This document shows positions 45,864-55,359 of a stretch of 64,000 bases of DNA, piece after piece. The DNA is from Weissella koreensis KCTC 3621 (GTDB lineage: Bacteria; Bacillota; Bacilli; Lactobacillales; Lactobacillaceae). The notes beneath the pieces were generated by a model that saw nothing but the letters and a program-made list of their open reading frames with translations, did not search any database and was not told the DNA's origin. Made by a program: the position numbers and the translations under genes. The DNA is taken from contig NZ_AKGG01000011.1 in assembly GCF_000277645.1 (NCBI RefSeq), positions 62,001-126,000 of the forward strand, written 5' to 3'. The number at the start of each line of letters is the position of its first letter. The first letter of the stretch is position 1.

Positions 45864-47339
45864 TTAGCGGCGCTTTTTCTTATTTTTTTTAATTTGACGC
45901 GCCATACGCTTCATAGCCATATCTTGCATCTTTTTACCCATATTACCGCCCATACCAGGCATGTTCGGCATTCCACTAGGCATACCAGGCATACCGCCAC
46001 CTTGTAATGAACCCATCATTTGTTCCATTTGAGCGGTATTACCATTCATGGCTTTGCTCATCATGCCCTTCATTTGATTAAATTGTTTAATCATTCGGTT
46101 AACTTCAACAATCGGACGACCTGCTCCAGCAGCCAAACGACGACGTCTTGAAGGATTAATTAGATCTGGGTCTTCTCGCTCAGCTGGTGTCATTGATAGC
46201 ACAATAGCTTTCATATGATCAATTTGCTTAGGATCCATCTGCATATTTTGCAAAGCAGGATTATTAGCCATTCCTGGAATCATTTTCATCAAATCTTCCA
46301 AAGGACCCATATTTTGAACTTGGTCCATTTGATCAATGAAATCATTGAAATCAAATGTGTTTTGACGCATCTTTTCAGCCTGTTCAGCGGCCTTTTTCTC
46401 ATCAACATCTTTTTGGGCTTTTTCGATCAGGGTCATTAAATCACCCATTCCCAAAATTCGTGAAGCCATTCGTTCCGGATAGAAGACATCCAAATCGGTC
46501 ATCTTCTCCCCTTGTCCTACGAATTTAATGGGTTTATTAGTGATCGCACGAATTGAAAGTGCTGCTCCGCCACGAGTATCACCATCCAACTTAGTCAAAA
46601 CAACCCCAGTAATACCCAAACGATCATTAAAACCAGTTGCCGTTTCAGTAGCGTTTTGCCCAGTCATTGCATCAACAACCAATAAAATTTCATCAGGTTG
46701 CGCAATTTCCTTAACATCAGCTAATTCTTGCATTAATGCTTCATCAATTTGTAAACGTCCCGCAGCGTCAATAAAGACATAATCAGACTTCAATTCTTCA
46801 GCTTTAGCAAGCCCTTGCTTCACAATTTCACGAGGATCTACATTAGTTCCCATTGAGAATACTGGCACATCAATTTGTTGTCCCAAAGTTTCCAATTGAT
46901 CAATGGCAGCTGGTCGATAAATGTCAGCAGCAATCATAAGTGGACGTGCGTTTTGTTCTTTCTTTAACTTAAAAGCAAGTTTACCGGCAGTGGTAGTTTT
47001 ACCGGCTCCTTGTAACCCTACCATCATAATAACAGTGGGTATTTTTGGTGAACGATTTAAGGGAACATCTTGTTCCCCCATCATTGCTGTTAACTCATCA
47101 TTCACAATTTTAACAATTTGTTGAGCCGGATTTAATCCTTCTAGAACTTTCTGCCCCGCAGCCTTTTCACGAACATCGCGAACGAAACTTTTTACAACCG
47201 TATAATCCACGTCGGCTTCCAACAAAGCCATACGAATTTCTCGCATTGTATCCCGTAAGTCAGCGTCTGTAACTTTTCCCTTTTTTCGTAATCCGCTCAA
47301 TGCAGATTGTAGTCTTTCTGTTAATCCCTCAAAAGCCAT
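45864..47339 (-). CDS. ffh: Signal recognition particle protein Ffh
   Basis: A 491-residue SRP GTPase: N domain, G domain with GLQGAGKTTTAGKLA (about 106-120), VDAMTGQNA, TKLDGDTRGGAALS, and a Met-rich M domain (about 300-430) that binds 4.5S RNA and signal peptides. The C-terminal tail is rich in Gly, Met and Pro and ends in a basic cluster. It targets nascent membrane proteins to FtsY. It lies 5 bases after ylxM. Confidence 0.97.
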   Translation of the reverse strand: MAFEGLTERLQSALSGLRKKGKVTDADLRDTMREIRMALLEADVDYTVVKSFVRDVREKAAGQKVLEGLNPAQQIVKIVNDELTAMMGEQDVPLNRSPKIPTVIMMVGLQGAGKTTTAGKLAFKLKKEQNARPLMIAADIYRPAAIDQLETLGQQIDVPVFSMGTNVDPREIVKQGLAKAEELKSDYVFIDAAGRLQIDEALMQELADVKEIAQPDEILLVVDAMTGQNATETATGFNDRLGITGVVLTKLDGDTRGGAALSIRAITNKPIKFVGQGEKMTDLDVFYPERMASRILGMGDLMTLIEKAQKDVDEKKAAEQAEKMRQNTFDFNDFIDQMDQVQNMGPLEDLMKMIPGMANNPALQNMQMDPKQIDHMKAIVLSMTPAEREDPDLINPSRRRRLAAGAGRPIVEVNRMIKQFNQMKGMMSKAMNGNTAQMEQMMGSLQGGGMPGMPSGMPNMPGMGGNMGKKMQDMAMKRMARQIKKNKKKRR

Positions 47340-47344
47340 TTTAT

Positions 47345-47686
47345 TTAATCCTCCTCAAGCGTAATTAATTGTTCCATTAAATCAATTAATTGCTGATCAT
47401 TTTGATAATTTTTTTTAATATATGTCTCAATTTCAGCAGCAGCTACCTGCCTTTTTAAATATTCAGCATATAAATGCAATTTATTTTCATAATTTTCTAA
47501 AAGCTGCGTACTTCGTTTTAAGTTATCATAGACAGCTTGTCTTGAAACAGAAAATTCATCTGCAATTTCACCTAGTGAATAATCATCTGCATAATATAAT
47601 TCTAAATAATCATCCTGCTTACTCGTCAATAAAGAACGATAAAAATCAAACAGAATATTAAGCCGCATACTTTTTTCTAGTTCCAT
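47345..47686 (-). CDS. ylxM: YlxM family SRP-associated regulator (UPF0122)
   Basis: A 113-residue helix-turn-helix protein: [52 protein letters not shown]. In streptococci YlxM modulates the SRP GTPases. The ATG at 47686 is inside the overlap with the ftsY stop at 47688, with TTGGAG just upstream; the longer frame to 47740 lies within ftsY and was rejected. Position between ftsY and ffh is conserved. Confidence 0.93.
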   Translation of the reverse strand: MELEKSMRLNILFDFYRSLLTSKQDDYLELYYADDYSLGEIADEFSVSRQAVYDNLKRSTQLLENYENKLHLYAEYLKRQVAAAEIETYIKKNYQNDQQLIDLMEQLITLEED

Positions 47687-47687
47687 C

Positions 47688-49193
47688 TTATAACTCCAAT
47701 AATGGTCCGAATAAGCTTTTGGCAAAATCATTAGCATCAAACGGTTTTAAATCACCTACTTGCTCGCCAAGGCCAATCCATTTAACAGGTAAGTGTAATT
47801 CATTTCGAATTGGCAAAACAATTCCACCTTTGGCTGTTCCGTCTAATTTAGTTAAGACTATTCCTGTAACATCCGTTGAACTTTTGAATAACTTAGCCTG
47901 CTGCAAAGCATTTTGACCCGTTGTTGAATCCAATACTAGGAGAACTTCAGCTGGCTGATCAGGTAATTCACGTTCAATAATACGTTTCATTTTAGCTAAT
48001 TCTTGCATCAGATTAACATTATTTTGTAAACGTCCAGCTGTATCAACAAATAAGATATCAGCTTGCTGGTCAATCGCCGCCTTCACCCCATCAAATACTA
48101 CAGAAGCCGGATCTGATTCCGGTGGTCCAGCAATGACTTCAACACCATCTCGTTCACCCCAAACTTGTAACTGTTGTGTTGCCCCTGCTCTAAATGTATC
48201 TGCAGCTGCGAGCAAGACCTTCTTTCCTTCTTGCTTATAACGTGCAGCCAACTTTCCAATCGTAGTCGTCTTTCCGACACCATTAACTCCTACAAACAAA
48301 ATAACCGTTGGCCCAGATTGAGCGAAATGCATTGATGAATCTTCATCACGGCCTTGTTCAGTATAATGATCAACTAATTTCTGTAAAATAACGTTTGAAA
48401 CTTCTTCTTTGCTCTTAGCATTTTGAAGCTTAACTTCATCTCGTAATTCATCAGTTAATTTAAAGGCGGTTTCAGCACCCACATCAGCCTTGATCAAAGT
48501 TTCTTCCAGATCATCAAAAAAGTCCTCATCGACGCGTCTAAAGTTGGCCATAAATTGGTTCCAACGTTGGCTCCAAGACTTTTTAGTTTTATTCAAACCT
48601 TGATCCAAGTCTGATTCTGTTGGTTGATTTGGCTCTTCAATGTCCTTCTCTACTTCTGATTCATATACTTCTGTCTGTTCTAAATCAGATGAAGAAGCAA
48701 CCACATCAGTATTTGGCTCATAAACAGCAGACGCTTCTTCAACTATCTCAATATCCGAATTTTTAACTGCATGAATTTGTTCATTGTTTTGATCTAATAA
48801 TTCAGCGGTTTTCTCTATTTCATAATCATTTGATACTAATTCAGATTCATTGGCATCAAAGTTATCCTCAACTGGACTTGCTTGTTCACTTGGTTCAGAA
48901 AAAGTAATCGTATCATTAGAATTAACTTTTGATATATCACTAACCTTCTCTGCTTCTATATGAGCTTCTAGTGATTCGTTAACTTTCTCTGCTTCATCAA
49001 TTACAGAATCAATCTCGATTGCCTTAGGTATCAATTGTTCGACTTTAACAATTGCCTGCTTCACTTTGGGCTGAAAAGGATTATCAGCCGTGATTCGTGG
49101 ATATAACGTTACTACTTCAACCGGCTGTTTCGTTATCTTGGGTTCAGAAGGCTCTCCGGTAAATGCCTTTTTTATTGCATCAAATAATCCCAT
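47688..49193 (-). CDS. ftsY: SRP receptor FtsY
   Basis: A 501-residue SRP receptor GTPase. The N-terminal approximately 190 residues form a strongly acidic A domain rich in Glu, Asp and Ser, followed by the NG domain with [43 protein letters not shown] and [10 protein letters not shown]. It docks the Ffh-ribosome complex at the membrane. It starts 24 bases after rnc; the smc gene usually found between them is absent. Confidence 0.97.
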   Translation of the reverse strand: MGLFDAIKKAFTGEPSEPKITKQPVEVVTLYPRITADNPFQPKVKQAIVKVEQLIPKAIEIDSVIDEAEKVNESLEAHIEAEKVSDISKVNSNDTITFSEPSEQASPVEDNFDANESELVSNDYEIEKTAELLDQNNEQIHAVKNSDIEIVEEASAVYEPNTDVVASSSDLEQTEVYESEVEKDIEEPNQPTESDLDQGLNKTKKSWSQRWNQFMANFRRVDEDFFDDLEETLIKADVGAETAFKLTDELRDEVKLQNAKSKEEVSNVILQKLVDHYTEQGRDEDSSMHFAQSGPTVILFVGVNGVGKTTTIGKLAARYKQEGKKVLLAAADTFRAGATQQLQVWGERDGVEVIAGPPESDPASVVFDGVKAAIDQQADILFVDTAGRLQNNVNLMQELAKMKRIIERELPDQPAEVLLVLDSTTGQNALQQAKLFKSSTDVTGIVLTKLDGTAKGGIVLPIRNELHLPVKWIGLGEQVGDLKPFDANDFAKSLFGPLLEL

Positions 49194-49217
49194 AATTTGA
49201 ATTCCTCATTTGTAATT

Positions 49218-49913
49218 TTAATTTGTTAAACTTTGATAAGCATCTCGTGCAGCCGCTTTTTCCGCTTCTTTTGTCGATTTACCTTGACCTGCACCCAGCT
49301 TTTTATCATTGACACTCACAGCTACTGTGAAAATTTGCTCATTATTTTCAATTTGTTCTTCAGCTATTTTTTCATAATTAATTTCCACTGATCCATGCTT
49401 CTGCAACAATTCTTGTAATTTCGATTTATAATCAACAAAACGATCATAGAAACCTGTTTTAATTTTAGAAAAGAAAACAAGATCTAACAAATGCATTACT
49501 GCATCTTGACCTTGATCCAGGAATAATGCCCCGATAAAGGCTTCCCACAAATCTTCTAAAAGCGAATCTCGATTTCTCGCCCCAGACATCTCTTCTCCAT
49601 GACCCAATTGGACATATTTATCAAGATGTAACTCACGTGACAAAGCTGCAAATGAACGGGTTTGTACCATTAAGATTCGCAACTCTGTCAATCGACCTTC
49701 ATCCCAGTCTGGGTAATTTTGAAAAAGATAGACCGCAGATGATTGTTGCATAATTGCATCGCCCAAAAATTCGAGACGTTGATAATCGCGACCTTGATAA
49801 CCTGGATGTTCATTAATATAATTAGCTTGCGTTAAAGCCTCTTCTAGTAATTTTAAATCATTAAATTGTAAGCCGTATTTATCGGCAATTTCTGCTTGTA
49901 ATTGCGCAAACAT
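49218..49913 (-). CDS. rnc: Ribonuclease III
   Basis: A 231-residue dsRNA endonuclease. The catalytic signature is RLEFLGDAIMQQ, with RDSLLEDLWEAFIGALFLDQG carrying the metal-binding Asp and Glu, and a C-terminal dsRNA-binding domain (YKSKLQELLQKHG...GQGKSTKEAEKAAARDAY). It processes rRNA and mRNAs. The start at 49913 has GAAGGAG; the longer frame to 49982 was rejected. Confidence 0.96.
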   Translation of the reverse strand: MFAQLQAEIADKYGLQFNDLKLLEEALTQANYINEHPGYQGRDYQRLEFLGDAIMQQSSAVYLFQNYPDWDEGRLTELRILMVQTRSFAALSRELHLDKYVQLGHGEEMSGARNRDSLLEDLWEAFIGALFLDQGQDAVMHLLDLVFFSKIKTGFYDRFVDYKSKLQELLQKHGSVEINYEKIAEEQIENNEQIFTVAVSVNDKKLGAGQGKSTKEAEKAAARDAYQSLTN

Positions 49914-49963
49914 TAAAAATCTCCTTCGATATTCTTCTTTGATTATTCTCTGTATAAGTATAC

Positions 49964-49997
49964 CAAAAAACCGGACCCACAAACGTTCCGGTTTTTA
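49964..49997 (-). terminator. Rho-independent terminator of acpP
   Basis: AAAAACCGGA and TCCGGTTTTT form a perfect 10-bp stem with an 11-base loop and T-run on the minus strand, between acpP and rnc. It separates the lipid genes from rnc-ftsY. Confidence 0.9.
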
Positions 49998-50014
49998 AAT
50001 TATCATGATATTGC

Positions 50015-50266
50015 TTACTTTTTAGCTTGATGTTCATAAATGTAATCAACGGTTTGATTAATCGTTGTTAACTTATCAGCATCTTCATCTGGAATTTCGG
50101 CATCAAATTCATCTTCCATTTCCAAAACCAATTCCACAAAATCAATAGAATCAACGTCAATATCATTTAAAAAGTTCAAATCACCACTGATTTGATCTGT
50201 TGAAAGTTCAAAATGGTCAGCCACTAAGGCTGCCACACGATCATAAATTACTTTTTTCTCTAACAT
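50015..50266 (-). CDS. acpP: Acyl carrier protein
   Basis: An 83-residue acidic four-helix protein with the phosphopantetheine attachment site DVDSIDFVELVLEMED, Ser40. It carries acyl chains, here likely for the PlsX step encoded upstream. It follows plsX by 16 bases with no fabD or fabG between them. Confidence 0.95.
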   Translation of the reverse strand: MLEKKVIYDRVAALVADHFELSTDQISGDLNFLNDIDVDSIDFVELVLEMEDEFDAEIPDEDADKLTTINQTVDYIYEHQAKK

Positions 50267-50282
50267 TTTATTTCTCCCTTAA

Positions 50283-51326
50283 TTACTCTTGACTGTCAAT
50301 TCTAGCGGCCAAATCATTTTTATGTTCAGCCACAAAAGTTTCAACCTTATTAATTAAATCACTACTTAACATTGATTCGATTTGAACCATCGTGGCAGAA
50401 ATTGCCTCTGCACTGGCGGAACCATGCGCTTTAACAACCGGAGCTTTAACACCCAAAACAACTGCTCCACCATACTGCTCAGGATTCCATTGATGTGCTA
50501 TATCTTTTAATGTTGGAAGTAATAATCCCGCTCCCATTTTAGCACGAATTCCACCATTTGAAAGTGAATGTTTTAATGTTTTCATAACGGTTTTAGCAGT
50601 TCCTTCAATTGCCTTTAAGGTTGCATTACCTGTAAAGCCATCCGATACTACTACGTCGGCCGGTCCTTGTAAAATATTTGCAGCTTCAACATTTCCTACA
50701 AAGTTAACCAAATGTTTTGCATGACCCGCCTTAAGCAACTGATGAGCGTCTTTATGCATTTGATCGCCCTTATCTTCTTCGCCACCATTGTTTAACAAAC
50801 CTACCCGTGGCTGGTCATAGTGTAAGATTTCATGTGCGTAAAACGATCCCAAAACACCATATTCATAAAGATGATTAGCACGATTATCTGCGTTGGCCCC
50901 AACATCCATCATCACAAAAGCATCGTGTTCACCACCCATTGCTGGCAATAAAGTCATTAAAGCTGGACGACTAATCCCTTTAATACGTCCCACTAAGAAA
51001 ATACCTGCCGCTAAAAGAGCTCCAGTATTCCCAGCTGAAAATAAAGCATCAGCCTCACCATGTTTGACCGCATTGGCAGCCATAACTAATGAACTATTTT
51101 TACGAGTACGAACCGATTTAACAGGTTCATCTGCCATTGCAATTGCATCATATGCTTGAACTAAACTAATTCGGGTCATATCTTTAATTAGAGGCTTAAC
51201 TTGATCAAGTTTTCCAAATAATACAAATTCTACATTTGGTAATTTGTCTCGAGCACTCTCTACCCCGGATACTACAGTGGTTGGTGCATCATCCCCACCC
51301 ATTGCATCTACGGCGATTTTATACAT
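50283..51326 (-). CDS. plsX: Phosphate acyltransferase PlsX
   Basis: A 347-residue peripheral enzyme: KIAVDAMGGDDAPTTVVSGVESA, AVKHGEADALFSAGNTGALLAAG, and VVSDGFTGNATLKAIEGTAKT. It makes acyl-phosphate from acyl-ACP for glycerophospholipid synthesis. It lies between recG and acpP, the conserved order. Confidence 0.97.
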   Translation of the reverse strand: MYKIAVDAMGGDDAPTTVVSGVESARDKLPNVEFVLFGKLDQVKPLIKDMTRISLVQAYDAIAMADEPVKSVRTRKNSSLVMAANAVKHGEADALFSAGNTGALLAAGIFLVGRIKGISRPALMTLLPAMGGEHDAFVMMDVGANADNRANHLYEYGVLGSFYAHEILHYDQPRVGLLNNGGEEDKGDQMHKDAHQLLKAGHAKHLVNFVGNVEAANILQGPADVVVSDGFTGNATLKAIEGTAKTVMKTLKHSLSNGGIRAKMGAGLLLPTLKDIAHQWNPEQYGGAVVLGVKAPVVKAHGSASAEAISATMVQIESMLSSDLINKVETFVAEHKNDLAARIDSQE

Positions 51327-51382
51327 CTTTTTTTCCTCTTTTTCTAGTATTATTACATAATATCATATAGATAAAATCACAC

Positions 51383-53413
51383 CTAATCAAAATTTCGATA
51401 TCTTTCCATCGTTTCTGACAAAAATTTACTAAGCATAATATTTTCAGGTTGATCAGCCCAATCGGGAGTATTCACAATTTCAAGAGCTTCTTGTTGAGCG
51501 GTTTCCATCATAATTAAATCATGAACTGGATCCCCCACCTTAAACTCAGGCATTCCAGATTGTCGATTTCCCAAAACGTCCCCTGACCCTCTTAATTCTA
51601 GATCTTTTTGAGCTAAAACAAAACCATTGGTCGTTTTAGTCATCGCTTCCATCCGTTCGATTCCAAATTGAGTTTTCGGATCTGAAATCAAAAAAGTATA
51701 TGATTGACGTTGACCTCGACCAACTCGTCCACGTAACTGATGTAATTGAGCTAGTCCAAAGCGATCAGCATCTAAAATCAACATAACTGTAGAATTAGGC
51801 ACATCAACCCCGACTTCAATCACCGTAGTTGCCACTAAGACTTGAAATTCATTCCGTTTAAAAGATTCCATCACAGTATCTTTTTCTTGATTAGACAAAC
51901 GCCCGTGTAGCAGTCCTACTTGATACTGTGGTGCAAAATATTTCATAAGGTCTTCATAAACGGCTTGTGCATTTTGAACATCTAAAGTTTCAGATTCTTC
52001 AATTAACGGAGTAACTACATAAGCCTGTGCACCTTCATCTAGTTGTTTTCGAATAAAGCTAACAGCCTTTTCAAATTCATTATTTCTTAACCATTGTGTT
52101 TTGATGGGCTTTCGTCCAGATGGTAACTGATCAATAACTGAAACATCCATTTCCCCATAAGCCGTAATAGCTAATGTACGAGGAATAGGAGTTGCAGTCA
52201 TCGCTAAAATATCGGGATTCATTCCAATTTCACGCAATTTTGCACGCTGCTTTACTCCGAATCGATGCTGCTCGTCAATGACAGCCAGGCCAAGATTGTG
52301 AAAAGCAATATCCGTTTGTATTAAAGCATGCGTTCCAATTAAAATATCAATATCCCCATTTGCTAAATCAGCTAATATCTGCCTTCGCGGACCAGCTTTC
52401 ATTGATCCAGTCAATATTTCGATGCGAACATCATTTACATCAAAGAATTGGCTCAAAGTTTTGGCATGTTGCTGAGCTAAAATTTCAGTGGGAGCCATTA
52501 ATGCTGCCTGCATACCAGCTGATACAGCTGCGTACATAGCTAAGGCAGCCACCACCGTTTTACCAGACCCTACATCTCCTTGCAGCAAACGATTCATATG
52601 CTTAGGTCGACGTAGGTCAGCCACAATTTCGTTCACCACTTTTTTTTGAGCAGCTGTTAGTTCAAAAGGCAATGTCTGAATAAAGGCTTTTAATTTATTA
52701 TTATTAAACTCAATAGATCGTCCATGATAACTTTGGTCTGTCATTTTTAATAATTGTAAGCGCATTTGAAATAAAAAAAACTCTTCAAAAGATGCCGTTC
52801 GACGAGCAGCATGAGCCTCAATTGCATTTTTTGGTACATGCATTCCAAACAGCATTTCCATTCGTGGTAATAGGCGGTAACGGAATCGAATAGGCTCGGG
52901 AATTAAATCTACAAAGAGTTCTTTATATTTACCAAGTGCTTGCTCAATCAGCGCTTTCAATGTTTTTTGAGTAACTTCTTTTGAAGCAGGATAAGTAGCT
53001 TGTAGTTCATCCATACTATCTTTGGCTAAAATTTTAATTCCCATCAGGGTTTGGCGCCTTTGTTCATAGGTCCCATATATAGCAACCTCTTCACCTAACT
53101 TTAACTTTTCCTGCACCCAAGGTTGATTAAAGAATGTTACTACAATATTTTCGTTTTCGACAAGCAGTCTGAAATTTATGCGTGTTTTTCGATATCCATA
53201 ACGGGATAAGACCGGTTCAGAAGAAACAAGACCTTTGAATGTTACTTTTTCCCCACTCCCTACTTCGGAGGGTAGTTTGGTGGCCAGATCACTATAGCGT
53301 AAGGGAAAATGGCTTAAAAGGTCTTCAATCGTAAAAATTCCTAAATGATGCAACCCATCAAGACGTTTAGGACCTACACCACTCAGTTCTGCGACCGAAT
53401 CATTTAATTGCAT
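51383..53413 (-). CDS. recG: ATP-dependent DNA helicase RecG
   Basis: A 676-residue helicase. The N-terminal wedge/OB domain (about 60-150) is followed by Walker A (LLQGDVGSGKTVVAALAMY), DEQH (VIDEQHRFGVKQR), MTATPIPRTLA, and the C-terminal helicase motif QLRGRVGRGQRQSY. It remodels stalled forks and Holliday junctions. It lies 56 bases upstream of plsX. Confidence 0.97.
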   Translation of the reverse strand: MQLNDSVAELSGVGPKRLDGLHHLGIFTIEDLLSHFPLRYSDLATKLPSEVGSGEKVTFKGLVSSEPVLSRYGYRKTRINFRLLVENENIVVTFFNQPWVQEKLKLGEEVAIYGTYEQRRQTLMGIKILAKDSMDELQATYPASKEVTQKTLKALIEQALGKYKELFVDLIPEPIRFRYRLLPRMEMLFGMHVPKNAIEAHAARRTASFEEFFLFQMRLQLLKMTDQSYHGRSIEFNNNKLKAFIQTLPFELTAAQKKVVNEIVADLRRPKHMNRLLQGDVGSGKTVVAALAMYAAVSAGMQAALMAPTEILAQQHAKTLSQFFDVNDVRIEILTGSMKAGPRRQILADLANGDIDILIGTHALIQTDIAFHNLGLAVIDEQHRFGVKQRAKLREIGMNPDILAMTATPIPRTLAITAYGEMDVSVIDQLPSGRKPIKTQWLRNNEFEKAVSFIRKQLDEGAQAYVVTPLIEESETLDVQNAQAVYEDLMKYFAPQYQVGLLHGRLSNQEKDTVMESFKRNEFQVLVATTVIEVGVDVPNSTVMLILDADRFGLAQLHQLRGRVGRGQRQSYTFLISDPKTQFGIERMEAMTKTTNGFVLAQKDLELRGSGDVLGNRQSGMPEFKVGDPVHDLIMMETAQQEALEIVNTPDWADQPENIMLSKFLSETMERYRNFD

Positions 53414-53528
53414 TGTCTCCCCTCCTTTTTTATTATTCTATTAATTATACATTGTTTTTTTACAATAACTAACGAGCTTTATCATAAATCACTTAAATTT
53501 AGACCTATTTTTATCACATAATAAATTA

Positions 53529-53562
53529 AAAAAAGATCGCTTTAATTAGGCGATCTTTTTCT
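53529..53562 (-). terminator. Rho-independent terminator of the purine permease gene
   Basis: AAAAGATCGC and GCGATCTTTT form a stem with a 9-base loop and flanking A/T runs, 13 bases past the stop on the minus strand. Confidence 0.9.
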
Positions 53563-53574
53563 TAATATTTTAAA

Positions 53575-55026
53575 TTAAAATGCTAATGAAATGAAATTTA
53601 GTAAGAATAGCAAAGCCACTACCCACAGTACCGGTGTAATTTCAGAAGCTTTCTTTTTGGCAAGCTTAACGATGATAAAGAAAATGAACCCAGCTGCAAT
53701 TCCATATGAAATTGAATATGATAGGGCCATAAATGCGGAAGTAAAGAAGGCCGGGATGGCGACTTCTAAGTCATTCCAATCAATGGCCTTGAACTCATTC
53801 ATCATTGAGATTCCCACAATGATCAAAATCGGTGCCGTGGCTGCAGAAGGTATTACCCCCACAAGTGGTGCTGCCACAATTGAGAACATAAATCCAATTG
53901 CAATGACCAAAGAAGTTAGTCCAGTACGACCTCCAGCATTAATTCCAGAAGCTGATTCAATGAAAGTCGTCGTATTTGAAGTTCCATATATTCCAGCAAA
54001 CATTGTGGCAAAAGTATCAGCGACTAGTCCACGATCCATTTTAGATTTAAAGCCTTTACCTTCTTCAAATTCTTTTTGATCTTGCTTTGAAAAAATACCA
54101 GTTGTTAAACCAGTTCCAATGAATGTCCCAATCGCATCAAACAATCCGGAAAGTCCCATTGAAAATACCGTTAAAATAACTACTAAAATTTGCTTAGGCG
54201 TAGTGAACATCGACCAAAGGCCGTCTTTACCCAACGCTGCCCCAAATACAGTCCCAAAATCATGGAAAGTAGTAACAAATGAATTATGAATATCAACATG
54301 AATATTCGTTACTCCCATAGGTATTCCAATTAAGGTTGTTAATAATACAGTAATCAAATAGGCTCCACGAACTTGTTTCACTACTAAAATCACAATAATA
54401 ATCAAACCAATTAAAGCTAATATAACTGGGGCAGTATTAAAGTTAGCTAATGATGGAGTTGTACCACCACCAGCAACCATTGTTTCAATTGCCTTAGTTC
54501 CTTGTCCTGAATGAAAAGGTTTATTATTAATGCTTAAAATACTATCACCACCAACAATAAAGTTAATAAATCCCGCATTTTTTAAACCAATATAGGCAAT
54601 AAACATTCCAATTCCAGCAGCAATTGCATGCTTTAAAGAAATTGGAATAGCCTTGACGATGGCTGATCTTAATTTTGTCAACGTAATGATCACATCAACT
54701 AATCCAACCAAGAAAACCATCCCTAACGCTTGTTGCCAACTAAAGCCTAAGCCAAATACAATGGTATAAGTAAACATTGCTTGCATCCCAATTGAAGGTC
54801 CAATGGCATACGGTAAATTAGCAAAAAGTCCTGTAATTAATGTTCCAGTAATTATTGTTAGAATTGTGGCCATGAAGACACCTTGTGATGGCATCCCGGT
54901 CATTGATAAAACAGCTGGATTCAAGAAAATAATATAGGCCATCGCCACAAAGGTTGTTAAACCAGCTGTGACTTCCGTTCTAACCGTTGTATGGTTCTCC
55001 GATAATTTAAAAAAATGCTCAAACAC
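53575..55026 (-). CDS. NCS2-family hypoxanthine/guanine permease, PbuG/AzgA type
   Basis: A 483-residue membrane protein with about 12-14 segments. It shows the AzgA/PbuG pattern: TEVTAGLTTFVAMAYIIFLNPAVLS, GLSGLFDAIGTFIGTGLTTG, SNTTTFIESASGINAGGRTGLTSLVIA. It imports purine bases with protons. The start codon is GTG at 55026 with GGGGG 7 bases upstream. A roughly 195-base structured leader with a consensus promoter and two hairpins precedes it, so it is probably controlled after transcription initiation. Confidence 0.92.
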   Translation of the reverse strand: MFEHFFKLSENHTTVRTEVTAGLTTFVAMAYIIFLNPAVLSMTGMPSQGVFMATILTIITGTLITGLFANLPYAIGPSIGMQAMFTYTIVFGLGFSWQQALGMVFLVGLVDVIITLTKLRSAIVKAIPISLKHAIAAGIGMFIAYIGLKNAGFINFIVGGDSILSINNKPFHSGQGTKAIETMVAGGGTTPSLANFNTAPVILALIGLIIIVILVVKQVRGAYLITVLLTTLIGIPMGVTNIHVDIHNSFVTTFHDFGTVFGAALGKDGLWSMFTTPKQILVVILTVFSMGLSGLFDAIGTFIGTGLTTGIFSKQDQKEFEEGKGFKSKMDRGLVADTFATMFAGIYGTSNTTTFIESASGINAGGRTGLTSLVIAIGFMFSIVAAPLVGVIPSAATAPILIIVGISMMNEFKAIDWNDLEVAIPAFFTSAFMALSYSISYGIAAGFIFFIIVKLAKKKASEITPVLWVVALLFLLNFISLAF

Positions 55027-55052
55027 GATTTATATCCCCCGAGAAATAAAAT

Positions 55053-55083
55053 ATGCGTCTCCGAATCCATACCAAAGACGCAT
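55053..55083 (-). terminator. Hairpin just upstream of the purine permease start
   Basis: ATGCGTCT and AGACGCAT form a perfect 8-bp stem with a 15-base loop, followed on the minus strand by ATTTTATTT and then the ribosome binding site. The T-run is imperfect. It may be a second attenuator or may keep the start accessible. Confidence 0.6.
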
Positions 55084-55095
55084 GAAATAAAAGAA

Positions 55096-55120
55096 GACGT
55101 AAAGTAATAAACTTTACGTC
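55096..55120 (-). terminator. First terminator-like hairpin in the purine permease leader
   Basis: GACGTAAAGT and ACTTTACGTC form a perfect 10-bp stem with a 5-base loop, followed on the minus strand by TTCTTTTATTT. Three bases of its 5' arm overlap the 3' arm of an upstream 9-bp helix, so the two folds compete. Confidence 0.75.
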
Positions 55121-55202
55121 GTCAACAAAAACCTATAATGCCACTTAAAAAAGCAACATCAAAGTATTTTATTTCAAGTCTGTGGCAGAACACGTTAACG
55201 AC
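55118..55202 (-). ncRNA. Candidate riboswitch-like leader domain of the purine permease gene
   Basis: GTCGTTAAC (55202-55194) pairs with GTTGACGAC (55126-55118), 9 bp with one G-U, closing a domain that holds a second helix, TGCCAC (55187-55182) with GTGGCA (55144-55139). The 3' strand of the closing helix overlaps the following terminator by 3 bases. The classical purine-riboswitch consensus is not seen. Ligand unknown; function inferred from architecture. Confidence 0.5.
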
Positions 55203-55226
55203 TGATTGATTTAAAATGTTGTTTTA

Positions 55227-55255
55227 ACAATACCGCTCATTTCAAAATTAGTCAA
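55227..55255 (-). promoter_or_regulatory. Promoter of the purine permease leader
   Basis: TTGACT (55255-55250) and TATTGT (55232-55227) are 17 bases apart on the minus strand. Transcription should begin near 55220, giving a leader of about 195 bases before the GTG. Confidence 0.75.
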
Positions 55256-55308
55256 GATAATATCACAATTAAACAGATCTTAAATTTTTTTAAATATTTC
55301 TATAAAAA

Positions 55309-55340
55309 AACTAAAACTACGTTAAGACGTAATTTTAGTT
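55309..55340. terminator. Rho-independent terminator of argS
   Basis: AACTAAAACTACGT pairs with ACGTAATTTTAGTT (13 of 14 bases) with A and T runs outside, just past the argS stop. It can act in both directions. Confidence 0.9.
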
Positions 55341-55359
55341 TTTTATTTATAATTTAATA

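Noticed and set aside
53591..54079. 162-codon open frame opposite the purine permease gene
   Set aside because: Antisense artefact of a hydrophobic, codon-biased gene, without start signals.
55027..55232. Ordinary purine (guanine/adenine) riboswitch
   Set aside because: The conserved TTTCTAC and TATGG-type junction strands could not be found, although gene context would fit. A covariance search should decide.
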